Source: DATJLY01 sp963729295
GTDB taxonomy: Bacteria; Pseudomonadota; Alphaproteobacteria; ATCC43930; CGMCC-115725
Direction: 5' to 3'
Length of the DNA: 64,000 nucleotides
Assembly (NCBI GenBank): GCA_963729295.1
Contig: CAVSNJ010000026.1
Location: forward strand, 186,001 to 250,000
The notes under the pieces are model-generated. The model ran no database searches, was not told where the DNA came from, and saw only the letters and a list, made by a program, of their open reading frames with translations. Of the stretch, positions 1 to 9,442 are shown piece by piece (position 1 is the first letter of the stretch; each line of letters opens with the position of its first letter). The position numbers and the translations under genes are program-made.

Positions 1-24
1 GGGCTCGTAGAGGGCAAGGCGCAA
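1..24 (-). CDS. trmL: 5' end of a tRNA (cytidine(34)-2'-O)-methyltransferase-like gene (partial)
   Basis: Only the first eight codons lie in the window. Read on the minus strand from 24 they give a TTG start followed by RLALYEP, which resembles the conserved N-terminus of the SPOUT-family enzyme TrmL. A strong Shine-Dalgarno (AGGAGG, about 37-32) sits six to seven bases upstream, which supports the TTG. TrmL methylates the wobble ribose of some leucine tRNAs. It would be transcribed divergently from petA across a gap of about 155 bp. The identification rests on seven residues plus the ribosome site, so it is tentative. Confidence 0.5.
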
Positions 25-180
25 TCGCAGCCTCCTTTCCGGCTTTCCCCTATGCCGCCAATCTTCTATAGGGCGCGGCAGGATGTCGCATAAGTCCGCC
101 GCGACCCGCGGGTTAGGGTCGCGCCGGTCGCCTCCGTGGCGCGGGCGAGGCGGGGATTCGAGGCGGGGAGATCGAGCTAC

Positions 181-834
181 ATGACGGACACGGTAGCGCC
201 GGGGCCGCACGGCGCGCACGATGACGACGGCGAGACCCGCCGCGACTTCTTCACCCTTGCCGCCACCGCCGTTGCCACCGTCGGCGCCGCCTGCGCCGTC
301 TGGCCGCTCGTCAGCAGCATGGAGCCATCCGAGGACGTGCTCGCGGCCGGCGCGCCGATCGATGTCGACATCTCGAAGATCGAGCCGGGGCAGCAGATCG
401 TCGTGCTGTGGCGCTCGCACCCGGTGTTCATCGCGCACCGCACCGCGGACGAGCTGAAAGTGCTGCAGGACCCGAAGGAGAACGATCAGCTCCGCGACCC
501 CGATTCGAACGTGCTGCAGCAGCCCGACTACGCCAAGAACTGGCATCGCTCGGTCAAGCCCGAATACCTCGTCGTCGTCGGCATCTGCACGCATCTGGGC
601 TGCATCCCGGAATTCCAGCCGCAACCGGGCAGCGAGGGACCGGGCTGGCAGGGCGGATATTTCTGCCCGTGCCACGGCTCGCGCTACGACCTCGCGGCGC
701 GCGTGTTCGAGGGCGTGCCGGCGCCATATAACCTGCCGGTACCGCCGCACCATTTCCTGAGCGACACCATGATCCGCGTCGGCGAGAACCCGCCGGACTC
801 GACCTTCGATCTGAACGACGTCGAGCAGATCTAG
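181..834 (+). CDS. petA: Ubiquinol-cytochrome c reductase Rieske iron-sulfur subunit
   Basis: This is the Rieske subunit of the cytochrome bc1 complex, which passes electrons from ubiquinol to cytochrome c1. The 217-residue protein has an N-terminal Tat-like RRDFF followed by a hydrophobic anchor (about residues 23-44). It has the two cluster-binding boxes CTHLGC (136-141) and CPCHGS (162-167): Cys136, His138, Cys162 and His165 hold the 2Fe-2S cluster, and Cys141/Cys164 can form the structural disulfide. The ATG at 181 is preferred over an in-frame GTG at 136 because it follows a GGGGAG sequence and gives the usual short pre-anchor tail. It is first in a petABC operon, 10 bp before petB. Confidence 0.96.
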   Translation: MTDTVAPGPHGAHDDDGETRRDFFTLAATAVATVGAACAVWPLVSSMEPSEDVLAAGAPIDVDISKIEPGQQIVVLWRSHPVFIAHRTADELKVLQDPKENDQLRDPDSNVLQQPDYAKNWHRSVKPEYLVVVGICTHLGCIPEFQPQPGSEGPGWQGGYFCPCHGSRYDLAARVFEGVPAPYNLPVPPHHFLSDTMIRVGENPPDSTFDLNDVEQI

Positions 835-844
835 GGAGCGCGCC

Positions 845-2104
845 ATGGCGGAAGCGAAATCCCAGAACAAGCTCGTCGCGTGGATCGACTACCGGCTGCC
901 GGTCTTCGCCTACATGAAGCACGAGCTCTACGAGTATCCGACGCCGCGCAACCTCTCCTACTGGTGGAACTTCGGCTCGCTCGCCGGCATCACGCTCGTC
1001 ATCATGATCGTCACCGGCATCATCCTGGCGATGCAGTACACGCCCAACACGGCGATGGCATTCGATTCGGTCGAGCGCATCATGCGCGACGTGCGCTGGG
1101 GCTGGCTCATCCGCTACATCCACATGAACGGCGCGTCATTCTTCTTCATCGTCACCTACATCCACGTGTTCCGCGGCATGTATTTCGGCTCCTACAAATA
1201 TCCGCGCGAGCTGTTGTGGATGCTCGGCGTCGTGATCCTGCTCCTGATGATGGCGACGGCCTTCATGGGCTATGTGCTGCCGTGGGGGCAGATGAGCTAT
1301 TGGGGCGCCACCGTCATCACCAACCTGTTCGGCGCCTTCCCCGGCGTCGGCAACGCCATCGTGACCTGGCTGTGGGGCGGCTTCGCGGTCGGCAACCCGA
1401 CCTTGAACCGGTTCTTCTCGCTCCACTACCTGCTGCCGTTCATCATCGTCGGCGTGGTGATGCTGCACCTCCTCGCGCTGCATCAGCACGGCTCGAACAA
1501 TCCGCTCGGCATCGACCGCAAGGGGCCGCAGGATTCGATCCCGTTCCATCCCTACTACACGATCAAGGACACGTTCGGACTTTCGGTCTATCTGCTGATC
1601 TTCGCCGCGATCGTGTTCTACTGGCCCAATCTTTTGGGCGATCCGCAGAACTACATCCCGGCGAATCCGCTCCAGACGCCGCCCGAGATCGTGCCGGAAT
1701 GGTACTTCCTGCCGTACTACGCGATCCTGCGCTCGATCCCGTCGAAGCTGATCGGCGTCTGCGCCATGTTCGGCTCGATCCTGACGCTGTTCCTGCTGCC
1801 GTGGCTCGACACCTCGCCGGTCCGGAGCTCGTTCTTCCGGCCGGTTTTCAAGTGGGTGTTCTGGCTCCTGGTGATCGACGCCATCGTGCTCGGCGTTGTC
1901 GGCGCGCACCGGCCGGAAGGCATGTGGATCGTCATCGGCCGCATCTGCACCTTCTACTATTTCCTGCACTTCTACATTCTCGTGCCGCTGATCGGGAAAT
2001 TCGAGCGGCCGCTGCCGCTGCCGACGAGCATCGCCGCGTCGGTCCTGGCAAAACACGGCGGCGCGCTTCAGCCACAGCACGCCGGCGCCGCGGAGAAGCA
2101 CTGA
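845..2104 (+). CDS. petB: Cytochrome b of the bc1 complex
   Basis: This 419-residue polytopic membrane protein carries the two b haems and the quinol oxidation and reduction sites of complex III. The paired haem-ligand histidines are visible in YIHMNG...YIHVFRG and in LHYLL...LHLLALHQHG. The Qo-site PEWY motif is intact (PEWYFLPYYAILRSIP). It is a full-length bacterial cytochrome b with no fused cytochrome f/IV part. The stop codon TGA overlaps the ATG of petC by one base (TGATG), so the two are translationally coupled. Confidence 0.97.
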   Translation: MAEAKSQNKLVAWIDYRLPVFAYMKHELYEYPTPRNLSYWWNFGSLAGITLVIMIVTGIILAMQYTPNTAMAFDSVERIMRDVRWGWLIRYIHMNGASFFFIVTYIHVFRGMYFGSYKYPRELLWMLGVVILLLMMATAFMGYVLPWGQMSYWGATVITNLFGAFPGVGNAIVTWLWGGFAVGNPTLNRFFSLHYLLPFIIVGVVMLHLLALHQHGSNNPLGIDRKGPQDSIPFHPYYTIKDTFGLSVYLLIFAAIVFYWPNLLGDPQNYIPANPLQTPPEIVPEWYFLPYYAILRSIPSKLIGVCAMFGSILTLFLLPWLDTSPVRSSFFRPVFKWVFWLLVIDAIVLGVVGAHRPEGMWIVIGRICTFYYFLHFYILVPLIGKFERPLPLPTSIAASVLAKHGGALQPQHAGAAEKH

Positions 2105-2868
2105 TGAAGCGCCTCGCCGCGGCCTTCGCCCTCGTGCTCTCGGTCGCGCTCCCGGCGCTGGCGCAGGACGAGACGCCGCCCTTGCCGCATCCCGGCTGGT
2201 CGTTCGACGGCGTCTTCGGCACGTTCGACCGCGCAGCATTGCAGCGCGGCTTCCAGATCTACAGCGAGGTCTGCTCGGCCTGCCATTCGATGAATCTGCT
2301 GCATTACCGCGACCTTGCCGCGCTCGGCTACAACGACGGCGAGATCAAGGCGATCGCCGCGCAAAAGCAGGTCAACGACCTCGACGACCAGGGCAACGTC
2401 GTGCAGCGCCCGGCGCAGCCGGCCGATGCGTTCGTCGCGCCCTATCCGAACGAGAAGGCGGCGCGCGCCGCGCATAACGGCGCATTGCCGCCCGATCTCT
2501 CGCTCATCACCAAGGCGCGCGCGGGCGGGCCCGACTACTGCTATGGGATCCTGACGGGCTTCCAGGCCGCGCCCGCCGATTTCAAGATGCAGGACGGGAT
2601 GAACTACAACACCATGTTCCCCGGCCACCAGATCGCCATGCCGCAGCCGATCGCCGACAATTCGGTGACGTTTGCCGACGGCACGGCCGGCACATTGCCG
2701 CAGGAAGCGCATGACGTCTGCACCTTCCTCACCTGGGCGGCCGAGCCCAAGATGGAAGAGCGCAAGGAGACCGGCGCCAAGGTCATGCTGTTCCTGCTGG
2801 TCATGACCGGCATCCTCTACGGCGCCAAGCGCAAGATCTGGTCCGACCTGCACCACCAGGGCGCGTAA
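2104..2868 (+). CDS. petC: Cytochrome c1 of the bc1 complex
   Basis: This 254-residue protein is the c-type haem subunit of the bc1 complex, exposed to the periplasm. It has a Sec signal peptide (about residues 1-20, ending ALPALA), the haem attachment site CSACH (57-61), a Met in the MPQP region as likely sixth ligand, and a C-terminal membrane anchor (VMLFLLVMTGILYG) followed by a basic cytoplasmic tail. The start ATG overlaps the petB stop. The same frame stays open far upstream through petB, but that part is a shadow. A palindromic repeat follows the stop. Confidence 0.96.
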   Translation: MKRLAAAFALVLSVALPALAQDETPPLPHPGWSFDGVFGTFDRAALQRGFQIYSEVCSACHSMNLLHYRDLAALGYNDGEIKAIAAQKQVNDLDDQGNVVQRPAQPADAFVAPYPNEKAARAAHNGALPPDLSLITKARAGGPDYCYGILTGFQAAPADFKMQDGMNYNTMFPGHQIAMPQPIADNSVTFADGTAGTLPQEAHDVCTFLTWAAEPKMEERKETGAKVMLFLLVMTGILYGAKRKIWSDLHHQGA

Positions 2869-2908
2869 GCACTTAAAGTCTGATCCGTCCAAGTCGAAAC
2901 ATCTCTCC

Positions 2909-2985
2909 GTCGCCTCCGCGAAAGCGGGAACCCAGGGCAGCCGCGCGTCGCTTCCCCTGGGTTCCCGCTTGCGCGGGAACGACAA
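2909..2985. repeat. Palindromic intergenic repeat between convergent petC and a monooxygenase gene
   Basis: Left arm GCGAAAGCGGGAACCCAGGG (2918-2936, counting the run of G) pairs with the right arm at 2955-2974 with one mismatch around an 18-base loop. The ends carry CGTC/GACG-like borders. It belongs to the 'TTCCCGC...GCGGGAA' type of dispersed palindrome common in alphaproteobacterial intergenic DNA. It may also act as a two-way terminator here. Confidence 0.7.
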
Positions 2986-3007
2986 TTCAATCTGAGCGAA
3001 TTCGACT

Positions 3008-3970
3008 CTATGCGAACGCCGGCATCACGTCGCGCGCGAAGCGGCGGAGCTGCTCCACCGAAGTGCCACCGGTATTGACGAGGACGTACTCCGCTCCCGC
3101 GGCGGAGAGATCTTCGAGCCCGCGAACGATCTCACCGGGCGTGCCGTAGAGCGCGGCCGCCTCGCTCGCGCCCTCATAGCCCAGGATGTGCGAGGTGATC
3201 GCATGCGCCGGGTCCTGCGACAGCGCGATCATGCGACCGTGCTGCGCCTTGGCGTGCGCGAGCGCGTGCTCCTTCTCCGCCGCATCGTAAGCGACGAAGA
3301 TATTCCGCGCGACCGCCACCTGTCCTTTCGACGCGCCGCGATAAAGCGCGATGCGCGCGCCGACCGACGCGGCGGGCGCGAACTGGTCGAGCAGCAGATT
3401 GGCGCCGAGCGCGGCGGTGCGCCGGATCGAGCGCTCGCTGCCGGCCGCGATCCAGATCGGCGGATGCGGTTTTTGCCAGGGCGGCGGCTCGACCAGCACG
3501 TTGTCGAAGCGCCAGAACGGCCCTTGGTGCGAAAACCGCTCGTCGGCGGTCCAGGCCTTGAGGATGAGCCCGAGCGCCTCCTCGAAGCGCGCATCGGCTT
3601 CGGTGAAATCCATGGCGAAGCCCTGGAATTCGGTGAAGCGGTAGCCGCGGCCAACGCCCAGATCGAGTCGCCCGCCCGACATGAGATCGAGCGTCGCCGC
3701 CTCCTCGGCCAGCACCACGGGATTGTGCCACGGCAGCACGATGACGGCGGTGCCGATGCGGAGCTTCGTCGTGCGCGCCGCAACCCACGCCAAGAGCGCC
3801 AGCGGCGCCGAGACCTGGCCGATGCCGGTGAAATGATGCTCGACGAGGAAGCTCGCGTGAAATCCGAGCTCCTCGGCGGCAACGTTGTACTCGACGTAAT
3901 CGCGAAAGCCCGCCGCCGGATCCTGTGCGCCGCGGCGCGCCTGCGCGCTGCCGAAGAGCCCAAACCGCAC
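3008..3970 (-). CDS. LLM-class flavin-dependent oxidoreductase
   Basis: This 320-residue protein has the bacterial luciferase-like (LLM) TIM-barrel fold that uses reduced flavin. Typical family stretches are visible: VEHHFT near residue 44, GTAVIVLPWHNP, MSGGRLDLGVGRGY and PPIWIAAG. The start codon is GTG at 3970, directly abutting the stop of the upstream flavin oxidoreductase gene, so the two are coupled. The substrate cannot be read from the sequence. Pairing with an OYE-type reductase and a divergent MFS carrier suggests catabolism or detoxification of a small organic compound (inference). Confidence 0.88.
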   Translation of the reverse strand: MRFGLFGSAQARRGAQDPAAGFRDYVEYNVAAEELGFHASFLVEHHFTGIGQVSAPLALLAWVAARTTKLRIGTAVIVLPWHNPVVLAEEAATLDLMSGGRLDLGVGRGYRFTEFQGFAMDFTEADARFEEALGLILKAWTADERFSHQGPFWRFDNVLVEPPPWQKPHPPIWIAAGSERSIRRTAALGANLLLDQFAPAASVGARIALYRGASKGQVAVARNIFVAYDAAEKEHALAHAKAQHGRMIALSQDPAHAITSHILGYEGASEAAALYGTPGEIVRGLEDLSAAGAEYVLVNTGGTSVEQLRRFARDVMPAFA

Positions 3971-5071
3971 TTAGGGCCGCGCCATCTTCGCGCCGGGCCA
4001 GGTCGCGGGGCGGACGCGCTCGTACTGCACCGGATATGCGGCGTCCGCGCCCAACTGCTCGGCCGCGTGCCAGGCCCAGCGCGGATCGTCGAGGATGGCG
4101 CGGGCGAGCGCCACCATGTCGGCTTTTTCCTCGGCGATCGCGACTTCGGCCTGCCGCGCCGTCACGATGAATCCGACGGCGCGCGTCGCAATCTGCGCCT
4201 CGCGCTTCACGCGCTCGGCCTGCGGCAGGAGAAATCCCGCCGCGACCGGCGCCTTGGCCTTGGCGTTGACGCCGCCGCTCGAAACGCAAATGAAGTCACA
4301 GCCGCGCGCCTTCAGCTCGCGCGACAGCACCACCGCATCGTCGGTGCTGAAGCCGCCTTCGATCCAGTCCGTGCCGGTGATGCGGGCGCCCATCGGCTTG
4401 TCGGCCGGCCACACGGCGCGCACCGCCGCGGCGACGCGCAGCACGAAGCGCATGCGGTTCGCCAGACTCCCGCCATACTCGTCCTCACGCTTGTTGGCGA
4501 TCGGCGACAGGAACGCGGCGGCGAGATAGCCGTGCGCGCAATGCAGCTCGACCTCGTCGAAGCCGATGCGGCGCGCGCGCTCGGCCGCGCGCGCGAAGGA
4601 TTCGACGATGCGGTCGATCTCGCCGCGCGACAAGGCCTTGGGCGTGTGCCAGCCCTCATCGAACGGCAGCGCCGACGGGCCCATCGTCTGCCACGCGCCC
4701 TGCTCGGGCCGAAGCGGCTTTGCGCCATTCCAGGGCGAGGCGGCCGAGGCCTTGCGCCCGGCATGGGCGAGCTGGATGCCGAGCGGCACCTTGGAATAGC
4801 GCCGCACCGAATCGACGACGCGCTTCAACGCGCGCTCGTTCTCGTCGGAATAAAGCCCGAGGCAGCCGGGCGTGATCCGCCCCTCGCGCTCGACGCCGGT
4901 CGCCTCGAGCACGACGAGTGCCGCGCCCGAATGCGACAGCAACCCGACATGCTGCATGTGCCAGTCGGTGGCGCTGCCGTCATCGGCTGAGTACTGGCAC
5001 ATGGGTGCTACGACGATGCGGTTCGCGAGCGTGAGGCCGCGAAGTTGCAAGGGGCTGAAGAGCTTGCTCAT
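3971..5071 (-). CDS. NADH:flavin oxidoreductase (Old Yellow Enzyme family, YqjM-like)
   Basis: This 366-residue FMN-dependent ene-reductase belongs to the YqjM/NamA branch. Diagnostic features are the redox-tuning Cys25 in MCQYS, AHAGRK, the substrate-binding pair in ELHCAHGYL, and FLSPIANKREDEYGGS. Such enzymes reduce activated C=C bonds with NAD(P)H. It is the first gene of a two-gene minus-strand unit with the LLM oxidoreductase. The start at 5071 faces the MFS gene across a 66 bp divergent promoter region. Confidence 0.93.
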   Translation of the reverse strand: MSKLFSPLQLRGLTLANRIVVAPMCQYSADDGSATDWHMQHVGLLSHSGAALVVLEATGVEREGRITPGCLGLYSDENERALKRVVDSVRRYSKVPLGIQLAHAGRKASAASPWNGAKPLRPEQGAWQTMGPSALPFDEGWHTPKALSRGEIDRIVESFARAAERARRIGFDEVELHCAHGYLAAAFLSPIANKREDEYGGSLANRMRFVLRVAAAVRAVWPADKPMGARITGTDWIEGGFSTDDAVVLSRELKARGCDFICVSSGGVNAKAKAPVAAGFLLPQAERVKREAQIATRAVGFIVTARQAEVAIAEEKADMVALARAILDDPRWAWHAAEQLGADAAYPVQYERVRPATWPGAKMARP

Positions 5072-5137
5072 GCCAGGAAACTAGCGGGCGATGGCCGCTT
5101 TGACTACCATGGCGCAAAATAATCGGAGGAAACGAAA

Positions 5138-6400
5138 ATGGCGAGCATCGGTGCCATAGAGAACCGCACATTGTTCCGGAACCGCTGGTGGATCGTCGCC
5201 GCATCGCTCATCGGCAATGTGGTCGGCCCCGGCCCGGCCGTGATCTTCACCGTCAACGTCTTCATGGTCCCGGTCACGACCGAGCTCGGGTGGTCGCGCG
5301 GACTTTTTTCCTCGGGCCTCCTCGCCAACGCGCTGACGGCGCCGATCGTGACGCCGCTCTTCGGCTGGCTCATGGACCGATTTGGCATCCACCGCATCGC
5401 TCTGCCGACGACATTCCTCTATGGCCTCGCACTGTGCAGCTTCTCGCTGTTGAGCCCCAATCACGTCTGGCCGCTTTATTTCATGTTCGCGAGCGCGGCG
5501 GGCTTCGGCGCCTGCATGGGGCCGATCATCTATTCGAAGTCGATCACGGCCTGGTTCGACAAGGAGCGCGGCCTGGCGCTCGGCATCGCCACATGCGGCG
5601 TCGGGCTCGGCACGCTCGTCCTGCCGGTGCTCGCGCAAGCCGTCATCGGCTCCTATGGCTGGCGCGCCGCCTATGTCGTGGTCGGGATCGTCACCTGGCT
5701 CGTGTCCTTCACGATGATCCTGTTCTTCGTGCGCGAGCCGCCCGGCTATTTCGAGCGCATGCGCGAGGTGCGCCGCCATCCGGGCCAGGCAGAGCGCACA
5801 TTCGGCCTCTCGACCAGGGACGCCATCACCGGCACGCGGCAGTTCTGGATGCTCGCCGTCATCTTCCTCGCGGAAGGGACCTGCAACAACGGCATCCTGT
5901 CAGGCCATTTCGTGCCGTTGCTGACCGACCGCGGCTACACGCCGCAAAGCGCGGCCGCGCTCTTGGGCATGTCGGGGCTTGCCGCGATGGCCGCGCGCGT
6001 CGTCGTCGGGCTCTGCCTCGATTGGGTGAACGGGCCGATCTTCTCCGGCATCAGCATGTTCCTGCCCGTGCTCGGCATCGGCCTTCTTCTGAGCCATGCC
6101 GGCGCGCCGGCGCCGCTCTTCGCCGCGATCTGTTTCGGCCTCGCCATCGGCGCCGAGATCGACATGCTCGGATTCTTCGCGAGCCGCTATTTCGGGCGCC
6201 AGTCGTTCGGCACGCTCTATGGCCTGATCTTTGCGCTGTTCGCGTGCGGCGTCGGCCTCGGCCCCGCCATCCTCGGCGCGGGCTTCGACCACTTCCACTC
6301 CTACGACCCGGTGCTGTGGGTCTATTTCAGCGTGCTGATCGTCGCGGCGTTGATGTTCCTGCCGCTCGGCGCGTACCGCTACCCGAAAGGCGTGGAGTAG
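5138..6400 (+). CDS. MFS transporter (monocarboxylate/OFA-like)
   Basis: This 420-residue integral membrane protein of the major facilitator superfamily has about twelve hydrophobic segments in two halves, with the loop motif GWLMDRFGIHR between TM2 and TM3. The architecture resembles oxalate/formate-antiporter and MCT-like members that move organic acids. A clear Shine-Dalgarno (GGAGG at about 5125) precedes the ATG. It is divergent from the OYE/LLM pair and ends 3 bp from the convergent hydrolase gene. The substrate is unknown. Confidence 0.88.
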   Translation: MASIGAIENRTLFRNRWWIVAASLIGNVVGPGPAVIFTVNVFMVPVTTELGWSRGLFSSGLLANALTAPIVTPLFGWLMDRFGIHRIALPTTFLYGLALCSFSLLSPNHVWPLYFMFASAAGFGACMGPIIYSKSITAWFDKERGLALGIATCGVGLGTLVLPVLAQAVIGSYGWRAAYVVVGIVTWLVSFTMILFFVREPPGYFERMREVRRHPGQAERTFGLSTRDAITGTRQFWMLAVIFLAEGTCNNGILSGHFVPLLTDRGYTPQSAAALLGMSGLAAMAARVVVGLCLDWVNGPIFSGISMFLPVLGIGLLLSHAGAPAPLFAAICFGLAIGAEIDMLGFFASRYFGRQSFGTLYGLIFALFACGVGLGPAILGAGFDHFHSYDPVLWVYFSVLIVAALMFLPLGAYRYPKGVE

Positions 6401-6403
6401 CCG

Positions 6404-7333
6404 TCACTTGGGGCCGAGATGCGCGGCAAAGAACTGCTTCACCTGCTGCACCGCGTCGGCCCATGCGGCGGGATCGCCGCCGGTCGTAGCGCCGTGTCCG
6501 TCCGGCTTGTTGGCGTTGTTGCGGGTCGAGACATAGCGCGGCGGGTTCGGACTATCGAACGAGTGGCGCGCGCCGGGATAGATCTTGATCGAAACCGGGA
6601 AGCCCGCCGCGGCCGAGCGCTCGGCGAGCACGCGGCAATGCTCGGCTGGTGTCCAATCGTCGGCGTCGCCGACGAGGATCAGGAGCGGCGCGACCGGCTC
6701 GTATAGCCCCTTGAACTCCGTCACCGGTCCGTGGTCGCCGCCCGCGCGCACCACCGACCAACCGCCGTAGCGCGCACCGCAGCCGGGATAGAGCGCGACG
6801 GCCGCGGCAAAAGCGCCGGGACGGCGCGCGGCGACGTCGGGCGCGACCTTCGACATCGTCGCGAGCGTCGAGCTGCCGCCATGCGATCCGCCCATCACCC
6901 CGACGCGGCTACCGTCGACGAACGGCAGCGTGCGCAGATAGCCGAGCGCCGAATAAGCATCGATCGCGCGCGCATAGGGCAAGGCGCTGGCGCTCTGCGG
7001 CGACGGCGGCGCCGTGCAGACGCCGTCGGGCAAACCGCGCGGCAGAAAACTATCGGGAATGAGGACGACATAGCCCTGCGCCGCGAGCACGCTACCCCAG
7101 CGCAGCGGCGCGCCGCTCGAGCGCGGGCCCAAGCCGCTGCAATCGTGCAGCACGACGATTGCGGGAAAGGGTCCCGCGCCCTCGGGCCGGAGCAGCGTCG
7201 CCGGGAGGTCTTGCGGCGCGTTGCCCGTCCGCGACGGCACGATCGCGCCAAAGCCGGAATAAGCGACATCGGCACGGGCCAGCGCCGGCGTCAACGCCAG
7301 CGCACAAAGGAAAAGGAAAAGAGCAGGTTTCAT
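6404..7333 (-). CDS. Exported dienelactone-hydrolase-family alpha/beta hydrolase
   Basis: This 309-residue alpha/beta hydrolase has an N-terminal signal peptide (about residues 1-21, ending ALARA), which indicates export. The nucleophile elbow is GGSHGG (Ser nucleophile). The acid is likely the Asp in GDADDWTP and the base the His in ARHSFD. The oxyanion region is HDCSGLGP. The substrate is not evident; a periplasmic esterase or lactonase is plausible. It is convergent with the MFS gene and divergent from mtnP. Confidence 0.85.
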   Translation of the reverse strand: MKPALFLFLCALALTPALARADVAYSGFGAIVPSRTGNAPQDLPATLLRPEGAGPFPAIVVLHDCSGLGPRSSGAPLRWGSVLAAQGYVVLIPDSFLPRGLPDGVCTAPPSPQSASALPYARAIDAYSALGYLRTLPFVDGSRVGVMGGSHGGSSTLATMSKVAPDVAARRPGAFAAAVALYPGCGARYGGWSVVRAGGDHGPVTEFKGLYEPVAPLLILVGDADDWTPAEHCRVLAERSAAAGFPVSIKIYPGARHSFDSPNPPRYVSTRNNANKPDGHGATTGGDPAAWADAVQQVKQFFAAHLGPK

Positions 7334-7418
7334 CGCTTGCCTCGGCGAAGCCCGAGTCTAGCGCCGACGCAACGGAACGCCACTTGCCTCGCGCCGGCAT
7401 GACGGCAACACTGACGCC

Positions 7419-8294
7419 ATGACGGAAGCGGTCATCGGCATCGTCGGCGGCAGCGGACTCTACGAGATCGACGGGCTCGAGGACGTCCGCTGGCGCAAGG
7501 TCGAAACGCCGTGGGGCGCGCCGTCGGACGAGCTGTGCTTCGGGCGGCTCGGCGGCACGCGCGTGGTGTTCCTGCCGCGCCACGGCCGCGGCCACCGCAT
7601 CCCGCCGAGCGAGATCAATTTCCGCGCCAATATCGACGCGCTGAAGCGCGCCGGCGTGACCGACCTCGTCTCGGTCTCGGCGGTGGGATCGCTCAGGCCC
7701 GATCTGCCGCCCGGAACCTTCGTGCTGGTCGACCAGTTCATCGACCGCACTTTCGCGCGCCAGAAATCGTTCTTCGGCACGGGGCTCGTCGCGCATGTGT
7801 CGATGGGGCATCCCGTGTGCGCGCGACTGGGCGACCGGCTCGCCGCGGCGGCCCGCGCCAACGGCCTCGGCCTCGTGCGCGGCGGCACGTATCTCGTCAT
7901 GGAGGGGCCGCAATTCTCCTCGCTTGCCGAGAGCGAGCTTTACCGCAGCTGGGGCTGCAGCGTCATCGGCATGACCAACATGCCCGAAGCGAAGCTCGCG
8001 CGCGAGGCCGAGCTTTGCTACGCCACGGTGGCGATGGTGACGGATTTCGACTGCTGGCATCCTGACCACGACCACGTCACGGTCGAGCAGATCATCGCCG
8101 TGCTCATGGAGAACGCGGCCAAGGCGAAGGGGCTCTTGAAATCGGTCGTGCCGCTGGTCGCGGCCGACAGCGATTGCCCATGCCGCTGCCGCCGCGCGCT
8201 CGACCACGCGCTCATCACCGCGCCCGAGGCGCGCGACCCCGCCGTGATGGCGCGGCTCGACGCGGTCGCGGGCCGCGTCCTGAAAGGCGCCTGA
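7419..8294 (+). CDS. mtnP: S-methyl-5'-thioadenosine phosphorylase
   Basis: This 291-residue PNP/MTAP-family enzyme splits methylthioadenosine with phosphate into adenine and methylthioribose-1-phosphate. Family features are GIVGGSGLYEIDG at the N-terminus, PRHGRGHRIPPSEINFRANI, VSAVGSL, and the signature around EGPQFSSLAES with MTNMPEA. It is followed after 1 bp by mtnA, the next step of the methionine salvage pathway. The later pathway genes (mtnB, C, D) are not in the window. Confidence 0.95.
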   Translation: MTEAVIGIVGGSGLYEIDGLEDVRWRKVETPWGAPSDELCFGRLGGTRVVFLPRHGRGHRIPPSEINFRANIDALKRAGVTDLVSVSAVGSLRPDLPPGTFVLVDQFIDRTFARQKSFFGTGLVAHVSMGHPVCARLGDRLAAAARANGLGLVRGGTYLVMEGPQFSSLAESELYRSWGCSVIGMTNMPEAKLAREAELCYATVAMVTDFDCWHPDHDHVTVEQIIAVLMENAAKAKGLLKSVVPLVAADSDCPCRCRRALDHALITAPEARDPAVMARLDAVAGRVLKGA

Positions 8295-8295
8295 C

Positions 8296-9397
8296 ATGAA
8301 GGTCAGGGGCCAGCCGATGCGCACGATCTGGCGCGAGGGAGCGGCCGTCTTCATCATCGACCAGACGCAACTGCCGCACCGCTTCGCGACGAAGCGCCTC
8401 GCCCTTGCCGCCGACGCGGCGCACGCGATCCGCGCCATGGAAGTGCGCGGCGCGCCGCTCATCGGCGCCGCCGCCGCCTATGGCATGGCGCTCGCGGTCG
8501 CCGACGACGCGCGCGACGCTGCCATCGAGGACGCCGCGAAGCTGCTGCTCGCGACGCGGCCGACGGCGGTCAATCTGCGCTGGGCGGTGGACGAGATGCG
8601 GCAGACGGTGCTGGCGCTGCCGCAAGGGGCGCGCGCCGCGCGCGCCTGGGCGCGGGCCGACGAGATCGCCGAGGAAGATGTCGCATCAAGCCGCGCCATC
8701 GCCGCGCACGGACTGCCGCTCATCGCGGCGGCGCTGCGCGAAGAAGGGACGCGGGCCGGTCGAGATCCTGACCCACTGCAATGCCGGCTGGCTTGCCGCG
8801 GTCGATTGGGGCACGGCGCTCGCTCCCGTCTATCTCGCGCACGATCGCGGCATCCCGCTTCATGTCTGGGTCGACGAGACGCGGCCGCGGAACCAGGGCG
8901 CGAGCCTCACCGCCTGGGAGCTCGGCGAGCACGGCGTGCCGCATACCGTGATCGTCGACAATGCCGGCGGCCACCTGATGCAGCGCGGCCGGGTCGATCT
9001 CGCGATCGTCGGCTCCGACCGCACCACCGCGTCGGGCGACGTCGCCAACAAGATCGGCACGTATTTGAAAGCGCTCGCCGCCTTCGACAACGGCGTGCCG
9101 TTCTATGTCGCGCTGCCATCCTCGTCGATCGATTGGACGATCGAGGACGGAAGCCGCATTCCGATCGAGGAGCGCGATGCCGGCGAGGTGAGCGAGATTA
9201 CGGGCGCGCTCGCCGACGGCAGCGTGGCGCGCGTGCGCCTGACGCCCTCGGCAAGCCCCGCCGCCAATTACGGCTTCGACGTGACGCCGGCGCGGCTCGT
9301 CACCGCGATCATCACCGAGCGCGGTTCTTGTCCCGCCTCGCGCGAGGGATTGTTGGCGCTCTTTCCCGAACGGAGAGCGCGGATCGCAGGAGAATGA
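8296..9397 (+). CDS. mtnA: S-methyl-5-thioribose-1-phosphate isomerase, interrupted by a +1 frameshift
   Basis: The gene isomerises methylthioribose-1-phosphate to methylthioribulose-1-phosphate. The first frame gives MKVRGQPMRTIW, DQT and MEVRGAPLIGAAAAYG, all typical of MtnA. Near 8746 the homology moves to the next frame, which continues with VEILTHCNAGWLA, VWVDETRPRNQG, GSDRTTASGDVANKIGTY and the C-terminus. Removing one G from the GGG at 8746-8748 restores a 366-residue protein of normal family length, joined as REEGRGPVEILTHC. It is coupled to mtnP with a 1 bp gap. It may be a sequencing error or a recent pseudogene; I favour the former because four other genes show the same lesion. Confidence 0.9.
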
Positions 9398-9403
9398 CCC
9401 CAA

Positions 9404-9426
9404 CCCTCCCCCGTCACGGGGGAGGG
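9404..9426. terminator. GC hairpin after mtnA, between convergent genes
   Basis: Perfect 10 bp arms (CCCTCCCCCG at 9404-9413 and CGGGGGAGGG at 9417-9426) enclose a 3-base loop, 6 bp after the mtnA stop and just before the end of the convergent hydrolase. There is no long U tract, so it may be a dispersed palindrome of the CTCCCC/GGGGAG family that also stops transcription. Confidence 0.55.
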
Positions 9427-9442
9427 CCAGGTGGGAATTAGA

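Noticed and set aside
880..2103. Apparent 5' extension of petC through petB in another frame
   Set aside because: petB is clearly coded in its own frame there. Cytochrome c1 has its own ATG and signal peptide at 2104.
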